NCBI RefSeq assembly: GCF_001757355.1
Contig: NZ_MINO01000013.1
Span: forward strand, 35,985-99,984
DNA length: 64,000 nt
Reading direction: 5' to 3'
From: Sphingobium phenoxybenzoativorans
Lineage (GTDB): Bacteria; Pseudomonadota; Alphaproteobacteria; Sphingomonadales; Sphingomonadaceae
Positions 26,461 through 33,711 of the stretch are shown here, in pieces. The position numbers and the translations under genes were made by a program. Below the pieces are notes generated by a model. It did not search any database. It had not been told where the DNA came from and saw only the letters and a program-made list of their open reading frames with translations. The stretch's first letter is position 1. Each line of letters opens with the position of its first letter.

Positions 26461-26557
26461 ACCGTTCGCACTGAGCTTGTCGAAGTGCTAGCCCGAACGC
26501 AGTGAGGGACCTCGCCAAGCTCGGTCAAGCCCTTCGACTTCGCTCAGGGCGAACGGT
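26461..26557. repeat. Intergenic inverted repeat (sphingomonad REP-like element), copy 1
   Basis: About 97 bp with imperfect inverted ends: ACCGTTCGCACTGAGCTTGT on the left, and CCTTCGACTTCGCTCAGGGC followed by GAACGGT on the right. It can fold into a hairpin in either strand. It lies between the helicase stop and the YaiI-type gene. Related copies are at 29215 and 62827. Confidence 0.85.
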
Positions 26558-26581
26558 TGGAGGCTAAACTCGGAGCCCATC

Positions 26582-27034
26582 ATGCCCCGCATCCTAGTCG
26601 ACGCTGACGCCTGCCCCGTGAAGGAGGAGATCTACAAGGTCGCCTTTCGACACGAGGTGCCCGTCACCATCGTCAGCAACAGCCCGATCCGCGTGCCGCA
26701 GCATCCGCTGATTGGCCGGGTCGTGGTCAGCGACAGTTTTGACGCCGCCGACGACTGGATCGCGGAACAGGCGGCAGGCGATGCCGTGGTCGTCACAGCC
26801 GACATCCTGCTCGCCGATCGTTGCCTGAAGGCCGGGGCGAAGGTGCTCGGGTCCAACGGCAAACCCTTCACCACCAGCTCGATCGGCAACGCAATCGCCA
26901 CCCGCGCGATCATGGCGGACCTGCGCGCGGACGGATCGGCCATCGGCGGTCCGCCGCCTTTCTCAAAGGCGGACCGTTCGCGCTTCCTGTCCGCTCTGGA
27001 TGAGCTATTGGTGAAGATGAAGCGTGCAGGGTGA
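26582..27034 (+). CDS. YaiI/YqxD family protein (UPF0178)
   Basis: 150 residues, the usual length. The family has a PIN/NYN-like fold and is suspected to be a nuclease. Conserved acidic residues appear in RILVDADACPVKEE, VVTADILLADRC and the C-terminal GGPPPFSKADRSRFL motif. It begins 24 bp after the repeat element and lies 15 bp before pgeF. No defined cellular role can be stated. Confidence 0.92.
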   Translation: MPRILVDADACPVKEEIYKVAFRHEVPVTIVSNSPIRVPQHPLIGRVVVSDSFDAADDWIAEQAAGDAVVVTADILLADRCLKAGAKVLGSNGKPFTTSSIGNAIATRAIMADLRADGSAIGGPPPFSKADRSRFLSALDELLVKMKRAG

Positions 27035-27049
27035 TGACAGGGGAAGGCA

Positions 27050-27811
27050 TTGGTTGAACTGTTGAAGGCCCGCGCTCTCGATGGCGTTCCGCACGGCTTC
27101 CTCGGCCGGATCGGCGGCGTGTCGACGGGGCTCTATGCCGGACTCAATGTCGGCCTGGGATCGGACGATGATCGCGACGCCATCCTGCGCAATCGCGACA
27201 TCGCTCGTGATGCAGTGCTGCCCGGCAGCATGCTTGTCACCGTGCGGCAGGTGCATTCGCCCGACGTTGTAACCCTAACAGCGCCGGTTGGCGAAGATGA
27301 ACGTCCGGCTGCCGATGCGCTGGTCACCGATCGCCCCGGCCTGTTGCTCGGTATCCTGACCGCCGACTGCGTGCCGGTGCTGTTCGCCGACATATCCGCA
27401 GGCGTTGTCGGCGCTGCGCATGCAGGGTGGAAAGGCGCGATCAACGGGGTTACCGACCGCACGCTTGAAGCGATGGAAGCGCTGGGCGCGGATCGCGCAA
27501 ACATCGCCTGCGCCATCGGTCCCTGCATCGGCCGTGCCTCCTATGAGGTGGGCGAGGATTTCGCTCTGCGCTTTGAAGATGCCGACCCGGACAATGAACG
27601 CTTCTTCCTCGCCGGGCGCGAGGGGCATCGCATGTTCGACATAGAGGCTTATGTCACCCACCGCCTTGCCGCCGCTGGCGTCCAGCGCGTCGAGGCGCTG
27701 GGAGAGGATACCTGCAGCCAGCCCGAACGCTTCTTCAGTTACCGCCGGTCCTGCCTGCGGGGGGAGGAGGGTTATGGGCGGCAGATATCGCTGATCGGCT
27801 TGTCCGGCTGA
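27050..27811 (+). CDS. pgeF: Peptidoglycan editing factor PgeF (laccase-domain protein)
   Basis: 253 residues from a TTG start (no ATG or GTG is suitably placed; GGGGAAGG lies immediately upstream). Members of this family remove mis-incorporated L-serine from the peptidoglycan precursor UDP-MurNAc-dipeptide; some also show purine-nucleoside activity. Metal-site motifs are visible: RQVHSPDVV, TADCVPVLFAD, HAGWKGAING and IGPCIGRASYEVG, with a C-terminal SYRRSCLRGEEGYGRQISLI. The 15-bp gap to the YaiI-type gene indicates an operon. Confidence 0.93.
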   Translation: MVELLKARALDGVPHGFLGRIGGVSTGLYAGLNVGLGSDDDRDAILRNRDIARDAVLPGSMLVTVRQVHSPDVVTLTAPVGEDERPAADALVTDRPGLLLGILTADCVPVLFADISAGVVGAAHAGWKGAINGVTDRTLEAMEALGADRANIACAIGPCIGRASYEVGEDFALRFEDADPDNERFFLAGREGHRMFDIEAYVTHRLAAAGVQRVEALGEDTCSQPERFFSYRRSCLRGEEGYGRQISLIGLSG

Positions 27812-27873
27812 GGCATCACCCTTAGCTTGTCCTCATGAGATGCGCCCCAGCGGGCGCACAGATGAGGATAGCC

Positions 27874-29190
27874 ATGACTGACAATAATGAAGCCGACCTG
27901 ACCGGCACGACCCCGCGCCGCCGCCCGAAACCGGACATCATGGAGATTGGCGGGCGCAAGCTGAAACCCGCCACGCTGATGATGGGCCACGGCTATGATC
28001 CGGCGCTGTCGGAAGGCGCGCTGAAGCCGCCCATCTTCCTCACCTCCACCTTTGCGTTCGAGAGCGCGGCGGCAGGCAAGCGGCATTTTGAGGGCGTGAC
28101 GGGCATCCGCCCCGGCGGATCGGAAGGGCTGGTCTATTCCCGCTTCAACGGTCCCAATCAGGAGATTGCCGAGGATCGCCTCGCCGTCTGGGAGGATGCG
28201 GAGGATGCGCTGCTGTTTTCGAGCGGCATGTCAGCCATCGCCACCGCCCTTATCGCGCTCGTCCAGCCGGGTGACGTCATTGTCCATTCCGCGCCGCTCT
28301 ATGCCGCGACGGAAGGGCTGATCGGCAAGATATTGGGCAAGTTCGGCGTATCCTGGCTCGACTTTCCCGCCGGCGCGACGGAGGAGGAGATCGGCGCGGT
28401 GATCGAGAAGGCGAAAGGCATCGGCCGGGTCGCCATGATCTATCTGGAAAGCCCCGCAAACCCTACCAACGTCCTTGTCGATGTGGAGGCGGTCGTCGCT
28501 CGCCGCGATGCGCTGTTCGGGGAGGGGACGGACAGCCCGCCGGTCCTGATCGACAATACGTTCCTCGGCCCGCTGTGGCATAAGCCGCTGGCGCACGGCG
28601 CGGACCTCGTAATCTATTCCCTCACCAAATATGCGGGCGGGCATAGCGATCTGGTGGCGGGCGGCGTGCTGGGGTCGAAGGCGCTGGTCGACCGTATCCG
28701 CCTGATGCGCAACACCATCGGCACCATCCTGGACCCGCATAGCGCCTGGATGTTGCTGCGCAGTCTGGAGACGCTGGAGCTGCGTATGACCCGCGCGGGC
28801 GAAAATGCTGCGAAGGTCTGCGCCTGGCTCCGCGGCCAGCCGCAGGTGGAAAAGGTCGTCTATCTCGGCTTCCCGGAAAATGCGCGGCAGCAGGATATTT
28901 ATGACCGGCACTGTACCGGCGCGGGGTCAACCTTCTCGCTCTACCTGAAGGGTGGAGAGACGGAGAGCTTCGCTTTCCTTGACGCATTGAAGATCGCAAA
29001 GCTGGCGGTGAGTCTTGGCGGGACGGAAACGCTCGCCAGCCATCCGGCGGCGATGACGCACCTGTCCGTTCCAGCGGAGCGCAAGAAGGCGCTGGCGATC
29101 GGCGACAATATGGTTCGCATCTCAATAGGGTGCGAGGATGCGGATGACCTGATTGCCGATTTTGAGCAGGCGTTGGCGGCGATTGGGTAA
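27874..29190 (+). CDS. Cystathionine gamma-synthase/methionine gamma-lyase family PLP enzyme
   Basis: 438 residues from the ATG at 27874, where GAGGA is well placed; an upstream ATG at 27835 lacks this. The PLP-lysine is in VIYSLTKYAGGHSD and the cofactor-phosphate region in FSSGMSAIATALIAL. Other family residues: YSRFNGPNQ, YLESPANPTN and LIDNTFLGPLW. The family catalyses gamma-replacement or elimination on homoserine esters, cystathionine or methionine. Which reaction applies here is not decided by visible residues. It stands 62 bp after pgeF and ends before a repeat element. Confidence 0.9.
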   Translation: MTDNNEADLTGTTPRRRPKPDIMEIGGRKLKPATLMMGHGYDPALSEGALKPPIFLTSTFAFESAAAGKRHFEGVTGIRPGGSEGLVYSRFNGPNQEIAEDRLAVWEDAEDALLFSSGMSAIATALIALVQPGDVIVHSAPLYAATEGLIGKILGKFGVSWLDFPAGATEEEIGAVIEKAKGIGRVAMIYLESPANPTNVLVDVEAVVARRDALFGEGTDSPPVLIDNTFLGPLWHKPLAHGADLVIYSLTKYAGGHSDLVAGGVLGSKALVDRIRLMRNTIGTILDPHSAWMLLRSLETLELRMTRAGENAAKVCAWLRGQPQVEKVVYLGFPENARQQDIYDRHCTGAGSTFSLYLKGGETESFAFLDALKIAKLAVSLGGTETLASHPAAMTHLSVPAERKKALAIGDNMVRISIGCEDADDLIADFEQALAAIG

Positions 29191-29214
29191 CTAGCTAGAC
29201 ATCACAATCATAAA

Positions 29215-29292
29215 CCGTTCGTACTGAGCTTGTCGAAGGACTGTCCTTTCTTGCGAGGAAGGGCAGGGCTTCGACAAGCTCAGCCCGAACGG
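29215..29292. repeat. Intergenic inverted repeat, copy 2
   Basis: About 78 bp between convergent genes. Outer arms CCGTTCGTACTGAGCTTGTC (29215 on) and CTTCGACAAGCTCAGCCCGA followed by ACGG (to 29292) are inverted copies of each other. It may act as a bidirectional terminator for the PLP enzyme and the HAD gene. Confidence 0.85.
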
Positions 29293-29310
29293 GATGAGGG
29301 TTACATACCC

Positions 29311-29985
29311 TCAATCCCAATCCACCCTCGACCACCCCCGCGCAAGCGCCAGCTTTGCCAGCGGCTTGTGCGGGTTTGCTGCAAAAGCCTCGTCCGCGAA
29401 CTCCAGCATCGGCGCGTCCGACACATGGTCGGAATAGGCGCGGATATGCGTGTCCGTGCGCTCCATCCCCCGCGCCGCCATCCATGCCTGGATCATCCGC
29501 AGCTTGCCGGTGTCATAGCAATTCTCGCCTGAAATCTTGGCGCGCAGATAGGGGAGGTCCTGGATCAGGTGATCGGTCGCGATCACCGCGTCAAAGCCCA
29601 GCCGCCGTGCGATCGGCTCGACATAAAGACGGAAGGAAGCAGTCGCGAGGACCAGCGTATAGCCCTCCGCCTTGTCCGCCGCGATCCGCGCCTTCGCCTC
29701 GCCACGGATATTCCCCTGCATCACCTTTTCGGCATAGCTTTCAAGGCAGGGCGCCAGCTTTGTCCGGTCCACGCGCGATCCGATCATCAGCGCCTGGTTG
29801 ATCTCCTTCAACTTCACCCGGTCAATCAGCTTCAGAATATAGGCCAGCATGACGAACGGCACGAACACCACCATCACCAGCCGCCAAGGGGAAAGGGCAA
29901 GAGCGATATGGACCAGAAAGCCGGTATAGGTTCCGACGAACGTCACGGTCCTGTCCATGTCGTAGAGCGCCAGCTTTTCCGTCAT
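29311..29985 (-). CDS. HAD-IB family phosphatase with membrane-embedded cap (PgpC/SerB-like)
   Basis: 224 residues. HAD motif I is ALYDMDRTVT (nucleophile and acid Asp pair), motif II lies in TLVLATASFRLYV, and motif III/IV in YSDHVSDAPMLEFADEA. Between motif I and the rest is a hydrophobic stretch (IALALSPWRLVMVVFVPFVM) that likely contacts the membrane, as in phosphatidylglycerophosphatase C. The protein is clearly paralogous to the HAD protein at 49691 (shared SDHVSD and GDNCY or GENCY segments). Substrate likely a membrane phospholipid or lipid-linked phosphate, but phosphoserine is not excluded. Confidence 0.85.
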   Translation of the reverse strand: MTEKLALYDMDRTVTFVGTYTGFLVHIALALSPWRLVMVVFVPFVMLAYILKLIDRVKLKEINQALMIGSRVDRTKLAPCLESYAEKVMQGNIRGEAKARIAADKAEGYTLVLATASFRLYVEPIARRLGFDAVIATDHLIQDLPYLRAKISGENCYDTGKLRMIQAWMAARGMERTDTHIRAYSDHVSDAPMLEFADEAFAANPHKPLAKLALARGWSRVDWD

Positions 29986-30083
29986 GCCGTTTCCGAAACC
30001 TTTATCACCGTCTATCGTTCTATCTCGTGGTTGGGCCGTTTCGGCTTGCCGCGCAACAGATAATGGACCACTAAATTCCCCGC

Positions 30084-31193
30084 ATGAACCGACCGGCAGA
30101 ACTTAGCGAGGAGACGGGCGATAATGGCGCCGTGCTCCGCCTGTCCGGCAATCTGTCGGTCAGTTGTCTGGGTGAATTGCCAAGCCGGCTCGATGCGATT
30201 GAGGGGCCGGTAAAGACGCTGGACATGTCCGACGTCGATCATATCGACACCATTGGCGCATGGACCATCCACAGGTTCGTTGCCCGCGTGGACGCCCGGA
30301 TCGAGGGCGCAAGCGATGACGCCACCCGCCTGATCGAGGAAGTGAACAAGGTCGACGAACCTGTCGCCATCCGCCCCGACAGGACGCCGCCCTTTCAGCG
30401 CGTGCTTGGCGAAATTGGCGACGCGACGATCACGGCCGGGCAGACGCTGCTTGGCCTTCTGGGGTTTTTCGGCGCGACATTGGTGACGGCCTGGACGCTG
30501 ATCCGGCACCCCCGCCGTATTCGCGTCAATGCCGTTGTTCAGCGCTTTGAGGTGGTCGGCGTATCAGCGCTCGCGATCATCGGCCTGATGAGTTTCCTGA
30601 TCGGTATCGTCATTGCGCAGCAAGGCTCCGTGCAGCTTCGCCAGTTCGGCATGGAGGTGCTGACGATCAATCTGGTCGGCCGCCTGACATTCCGTGAACT
30701 GGGCGTGCTGATGACGGCGATCATGGTTGCCGGCCGATCCGGATCGGCATTCGCAGCGCAATTGGGCACCATGAAGCTGACCGAGGAAATCGACGCCATG
30801 CGGACCATCGGCGTGTCGCCGATGGAGGCGCTGGTGATGCCGCGGGTGACCGCGGCCGTGGTGATGATGCCCTTGCTGGGTTTCTATTCGTCCATCGTCG
30901 CGATCATCGGCGGCGGCTTCCTGTGCGCGGTGTCGCTCGACATTCCGCCGATCACGTTCATCCAGCGCCTCCGCGAAGTGGTGCCGATCACCGACCTTTG
31001 GGTTGGGCTGATCAAGGCGCCGGTATTTGGCCTCATCATCGCCATCTCCGGCTGCTTTCAGGGCTTGCAGGTGAAGGCGAATGCGGAGGAAGTCGGTCTG
31101 CGCACAACCTCGGCAGTGGTGCAGGCGATCTTCCTTGTCATCGTTATCGATGCATTCTTTGCGGTATTCTTCACCTGGGTAGGCTGGAATTGA
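30084..31193 (+). CDS. mlaE: MlaE-type ABC permease with fused N-terminal STAS (MlaB-like) domain
   Basis: 369 residues. The first ~105 residues resemble a STAS domain (VLRLSGNLSVSCLGELPSRL, then TLDMSDVDHIDTIGAWTIHR), corresponding to the separate MlaB subunit of E. coli. The rest is the MlaE permease with five to six helices and the motif ELGVLMTAIMVAGRSGSAFA. The system moves phospholipids between inner and outer membranes to keep outer-membrane asymmetry. The stop overlaps the TTG start of mlaF, and mlaD and an auxiliary lipoprotein follow, so this is the first gene of a four-gene operon. Confidence 0.93.
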   Translation: MNRPAELSEETGDNGAVLRLSGNLSVSCLGELPSRLDAIEGPVKTLDMSDVDHIDTIGAWTIHRFVARVDARIEGASDDATRLIEEVNKVDEPVAIRPDRTPPFQRVLGEIGDATITAGQTLLGLLGFFGATLVTAWTLIRHPRRIRVNAVVQRFEVVGVSALAIIGLMSFLIGIVIAQQGSVQLRQFGMEVLTINLVGRLTFRELGVLMTAIMVAGRSGSAFAAQLGTMKLTEEIDAMRTIGVSPMEALVMPRVTAAVVMMPLLGFYSSIVAIIGGGFLCAVSLDIPPITFIQRLREVVPITDLWVGLIKAPVFGLIIAISGCFQGLQVKANAEEVGLRTTSAVVQAIFLVIVIDAFFAVFFTWVGWN

Positions 31194-32092
31194 CCGCTGA
31201 GGAAGAAGCCAATGCCGCAGAGCAGGCGCGCGTCGACGAGGCCGTCGAGAAGGCGAAGTTCGCCATCCGGGTGCGTGGCCTGAAAAACAGTTTCGGCAGT
31301 CAGGTCGTGCATGAAAATCTCGACCTCGACGTGCGCAAGGGCGAAATCCTTGGCGTGGTCGGCGGTTCGGGCACGGGCAAGTCGGTGCTGATGCGCTCCA
31401 TTATCGGCCTGCAGATCCCGGATGAGGGAACGGTCGAGGTTTTCGGCGAATCCATGGTTGACCGGAACGAGGCAGAAGCCGTCGCCGTCCGCAAGCGCTG
31501 GGGCGTGCTGTTTCAGGGCGGCGCGCTTTTTTCCACCCTGACCGTCGCCGAAAATGTCGAGGTGCCGCTGCGCGAATATTATCCGAATATCGGATCGCAA
31601 TTGCGGGACGAGATCGCCGCGTACAAGATTCACATGACTGGCCTTCCCGCCGAAGCCGGTCCCAAATATCCGTCCGAGCTGTCGGGCGGCATGCGCAAGC
31701 GGGCGGGGCTGGCGCGCGCGCTGGCGATCGACCCCGATCTTCTGTTCCTGGATGAGCCGACCGCCGGTCTCGACCCCATCGGCGCGGCGGCGTTCGACGA
31801 ACAGACGCGCAAGCTGCAGCAGGTGCTTGGGCTGACAGTATTTCTGATCACGCATGACCTGGATACGCTCTATTCGATTTGCGACCGGGTTGCCGTGCTG
31901 GCGGACAAGCAGGTGATCGCCGTCGGGACAATCGACGAACTGCTGGCCACCGACCATCCCTGGATACAGGAATATTTCAACGGCCCGCGTGGCCGGGCGG
32001 CGACCGATGCACAGCAGCGTGCAAAGGCGAAGGGGAACGCGACGGTGTCAGGCAAGCGGAAACTGGACGGCGACGCGCCGGGAAGGCAGTAG
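31190..32092 (+). CDS. mlaF: MlaF-type ABC transporter ATPase
   Basis: 300 residues from a TTG that overlaps the mlaE stop (TTGA). No ATG or GTG in frame lies between this point and the ABC domain, so I take TTG as start. ATPase motifs: Walker A GGSGTGKSVLMRS, signature LSGGMRKRAGLARAL and Walker B LLFLDEPTAGLDP, with H-loop in FLITHDLDTLY. The C-terminus carries a basic extension after EYFNGPRGR. It energises the lipid transport by MlaE and MlaD. Confidence 0.93.
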   Translation: MTAEEEANAAEQARVDEAVEKAKFAIRVRGLKNSFGSQVVHENLDLDVRKGEILGVVGGSGTGKSVLMRSIIGLQIPDEGTVEVFGESMVDRNEAEAVAVRKRWGVLFQGGALFSTLTVAENVEVPLREYYPNIGSQLRDEIAAYKIHMTGLPAEAGPKYPSELSGGMRKRAGLARALAIDPDLLFLDEPTAGLDPIGAAAFDEQTRKLQQVLGLTVFLITHDLDTLYSICDRVAVLADKQVIAVGTIDELLATDHPWIQEYFNGPRGRAATDAQQRAKAKGNATVSGKRKLDGDAPGRQ

Positions 32093-32099
32093 GGAAGCG

Positions 32100-33062
32100 A
32101 TGGAAACACGGTCCAACAACATCCTGGTGGGCAGCGTGGTGCTGGTGCTCCTCGCGGCCGTCATGATCGCCGCATTCTGGTTCTCCCGCATCGCGGGCGG
32201 CGAGGATGCGCTGTACGACATCTATTTCAAGCAGTCGGTCAACGGCCTCGCCAAAGGGTCCAGCGTCAACTATTCGGGCGTGCCTTCCGGGCAGGTGAAA
32301 GACATCGAGCTTTGGAAACGCGACCCCAGTTTCGTGAAGGTTCGCATCGCCGTGAAGGAAGGGACGCCGATCCTGCAGGGGACGACCGCGACGATTGCAG
32401 GAGTCGGCTTTACCGGCGTGTCGGAAATCGTTCTGGACGGAGCCGTAAAGGGCGCGCCGCCGATCGTCTGCCCGGCGGAGAATATCACCGGCGCCTGCCC
32501 CGATGGCGTGCCGGTCATTCCGACCAAGCCGGGTGCGCTGGGCGAATTGCTGAACAATGCGCCGCAGCTTCTGGAGCGCCTGTCGACGTTGACCGAGCGG
32601 TTGACCGAATTGCTCAGCGATAAGAACCAGGCGCACATCTCCGGCATATTGGGGCATCTCGACACGGTGACCGGGGCTTTGGCGAACCAGAGTCCTGAGA
32701 TTGAAAAGACGCTCGCCGAAACGCGGCTTGCCGTGCAGAAGGCCGGCATCGCGGCCGAGGAGATCGGCAAGCTGTCCGCCACGACCAACGCCCTTCTGGA
32801 TCAGGAGGGCAGGCCGCTGATGGCGGATCTGCGCAAGTCGATCCAGTCGGCGGACGCCAGTATCCAGACGCTGAACGGCGTGATCGCTGAGGCGAAGCCG
32901 GGCGTTCAGGTCTTTTCCAAGCAGACCATGCCGGAGGTCGGATTGTTGATCCGCGACCTGCGCGAAATGTCGCGGTCCTTCCGCGCCATTTCGGAGAAGC
33001 TTGATCAGCAGGGCGCCGGCTCGATTATCGGGGCGCCGAAGCTGCCCGACTACAAACCCTGA
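32100..33062 (+). CDS. mlaD: MlaD-type MCE-domain lipid transport protein
   Basis: 320 residues from the ATG at 32100, eight bases after the mlaF stop. One N-terminal membrane anchor (ILVGSVVLVLLAAVMIAAFW) is followed by an MCE domain (about 40-120: FKQSVNGLAKGSSVNYSGVP, then TIAGVGFTGVSEIVLDG). A long helical, coiled-coil-like region follows (LLERLSTLTERLTELLSDKN), longer than in E. coli MlaD (183 residues), as is common for alphaproteobacterial homologues. The MCE ring carries lipid across the periplasm. Confidence 0.93.
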   Translation: METRSNNILVGSVVLVLLAAVMIAAFWFSRIAGGEDALYDIYFKQSVNGLAKGSSVNYSGVPSGQVKDIELWKRDPSFVKVRIAVKEGTPILQGTTATIAGVGFTGVSEIVLDGAVKGAPPIVCPAENITGACPDGVPVIPTKPGALGELLNNAPQLLERLSTLTERLTELLSDKNQAHISGILGHLDTVTGALANQSPEIEKTLAETRLAVQKAGIAAEEIGKLSATTNALLDQEGRPLMADLRKSIQSADASIQTLNGVIAEAKPGVQVFSKQTMPEVGLLIRDLREMSRSFRAISEKLDQQGAGSIIGAPKLPDYKP

Positions 33063-33080
33063 GCAGAGAGGCATGAAGCC

Positions 33081-33707
33081 ATGAGGAACACTGTCATCTT
33101 ACCTGCCCGCCTGCTGATCGCCATGCTTCTGCCTGCCGCTGCATTGACGCTGCCCGGCTGCGTATCCTTCGGCGGCAAGGCCCCCTCGATGCTCCTGTCG
33201 CTCAGCGCCGAACAGAAAGTCGCACCGGGCACGGTTCGCAGCGGCGGTTCGGGCGTCAGCGTTACGGTGGTGGAGCCGGAAGCGCCCAAGAAGCTGGATA
33301 CCGTCCGCATACCGGTTCAGGTAAGCCCGACCTCCGTCGCCTATATCCAGAAGGTGCAGTGGGTGGACACGCCCCGGCATCTTTTCCGCAGCCTGCTGTC
33401 GGAAACGATCAGCGCATCGGGCACGACCATTGTGCTGGATCCCGGCCAATATTCCGCCGATCCGGGGCGTCGCCTGTTGGGAGAGCTTGTCGATTTCGGG
33501 GTCGATGCGCAATCCCGGATGGCTATCGTGACCTATGACGCGACCCTGGCCGCGCCCGACGGCCGGTCGATCAGCAAGAAGCGCTTTTCCGCCAGCGTGC
33601 CGGTTTCGAATATTGAGGGCGGATCTGTTGGCGGTCCGCTCAATCAGGCCGCGAACAAGGTCGCGGCGGAGGTCGCGGCCTGGGTCACGGCAGGGTTGAA
33701 CGGATAA
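33081..33707 (+). CDS. ABC-transport auxiliary lipoprotein (PqiC/LptE-like ABC_trans_aux family)
   Basis: 208 residues. Signal peptide ends in a lipobox (ALTLPGCVSFGG), so the protein is lipid-anchored. The body matches the auxiliary-lipoprotein family associated with MCE transporters (VRIPVQVSPTSVAYIQKVQW, ETISASGTTIVLDP). In these systems the lipoprotein at the outer membrane receives lipid or docks the MCE component, a role met by PqiC for PqiAB. It is the last gene of the mla operon; its stop lies 4 bp from the stop of the convergent pepN gene. No separate MlaC gene is visible in the operon. Confidence 0.85.
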   Translation: MRNTVILPARLLIAMLLPAAALTLPGCVSFGGKAPSMLLSLSAEQKVAPGTVRSGGSGVSVTVVEPEAPKKLDTVRIPVQVSPTSVAYIQKVQWVDTPRHLFRSLLSETISASGTTIVLDPGQYSADPGRRLLGELVDFGVDAQSRMAIVTYDATLAAPDGRSISKKRFSASVPVSNIEGGSVGGPLNQAANKVAAEVAAWVTAGLNG

Positions 33708-33711
33708 GCGT

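Noticed and set aside
25173..26528. Long minus-strand frame opposite the DEAD-box helicase
   Set aside because: All helicase motifs are on the plus strand; the antisense frame has no motif.
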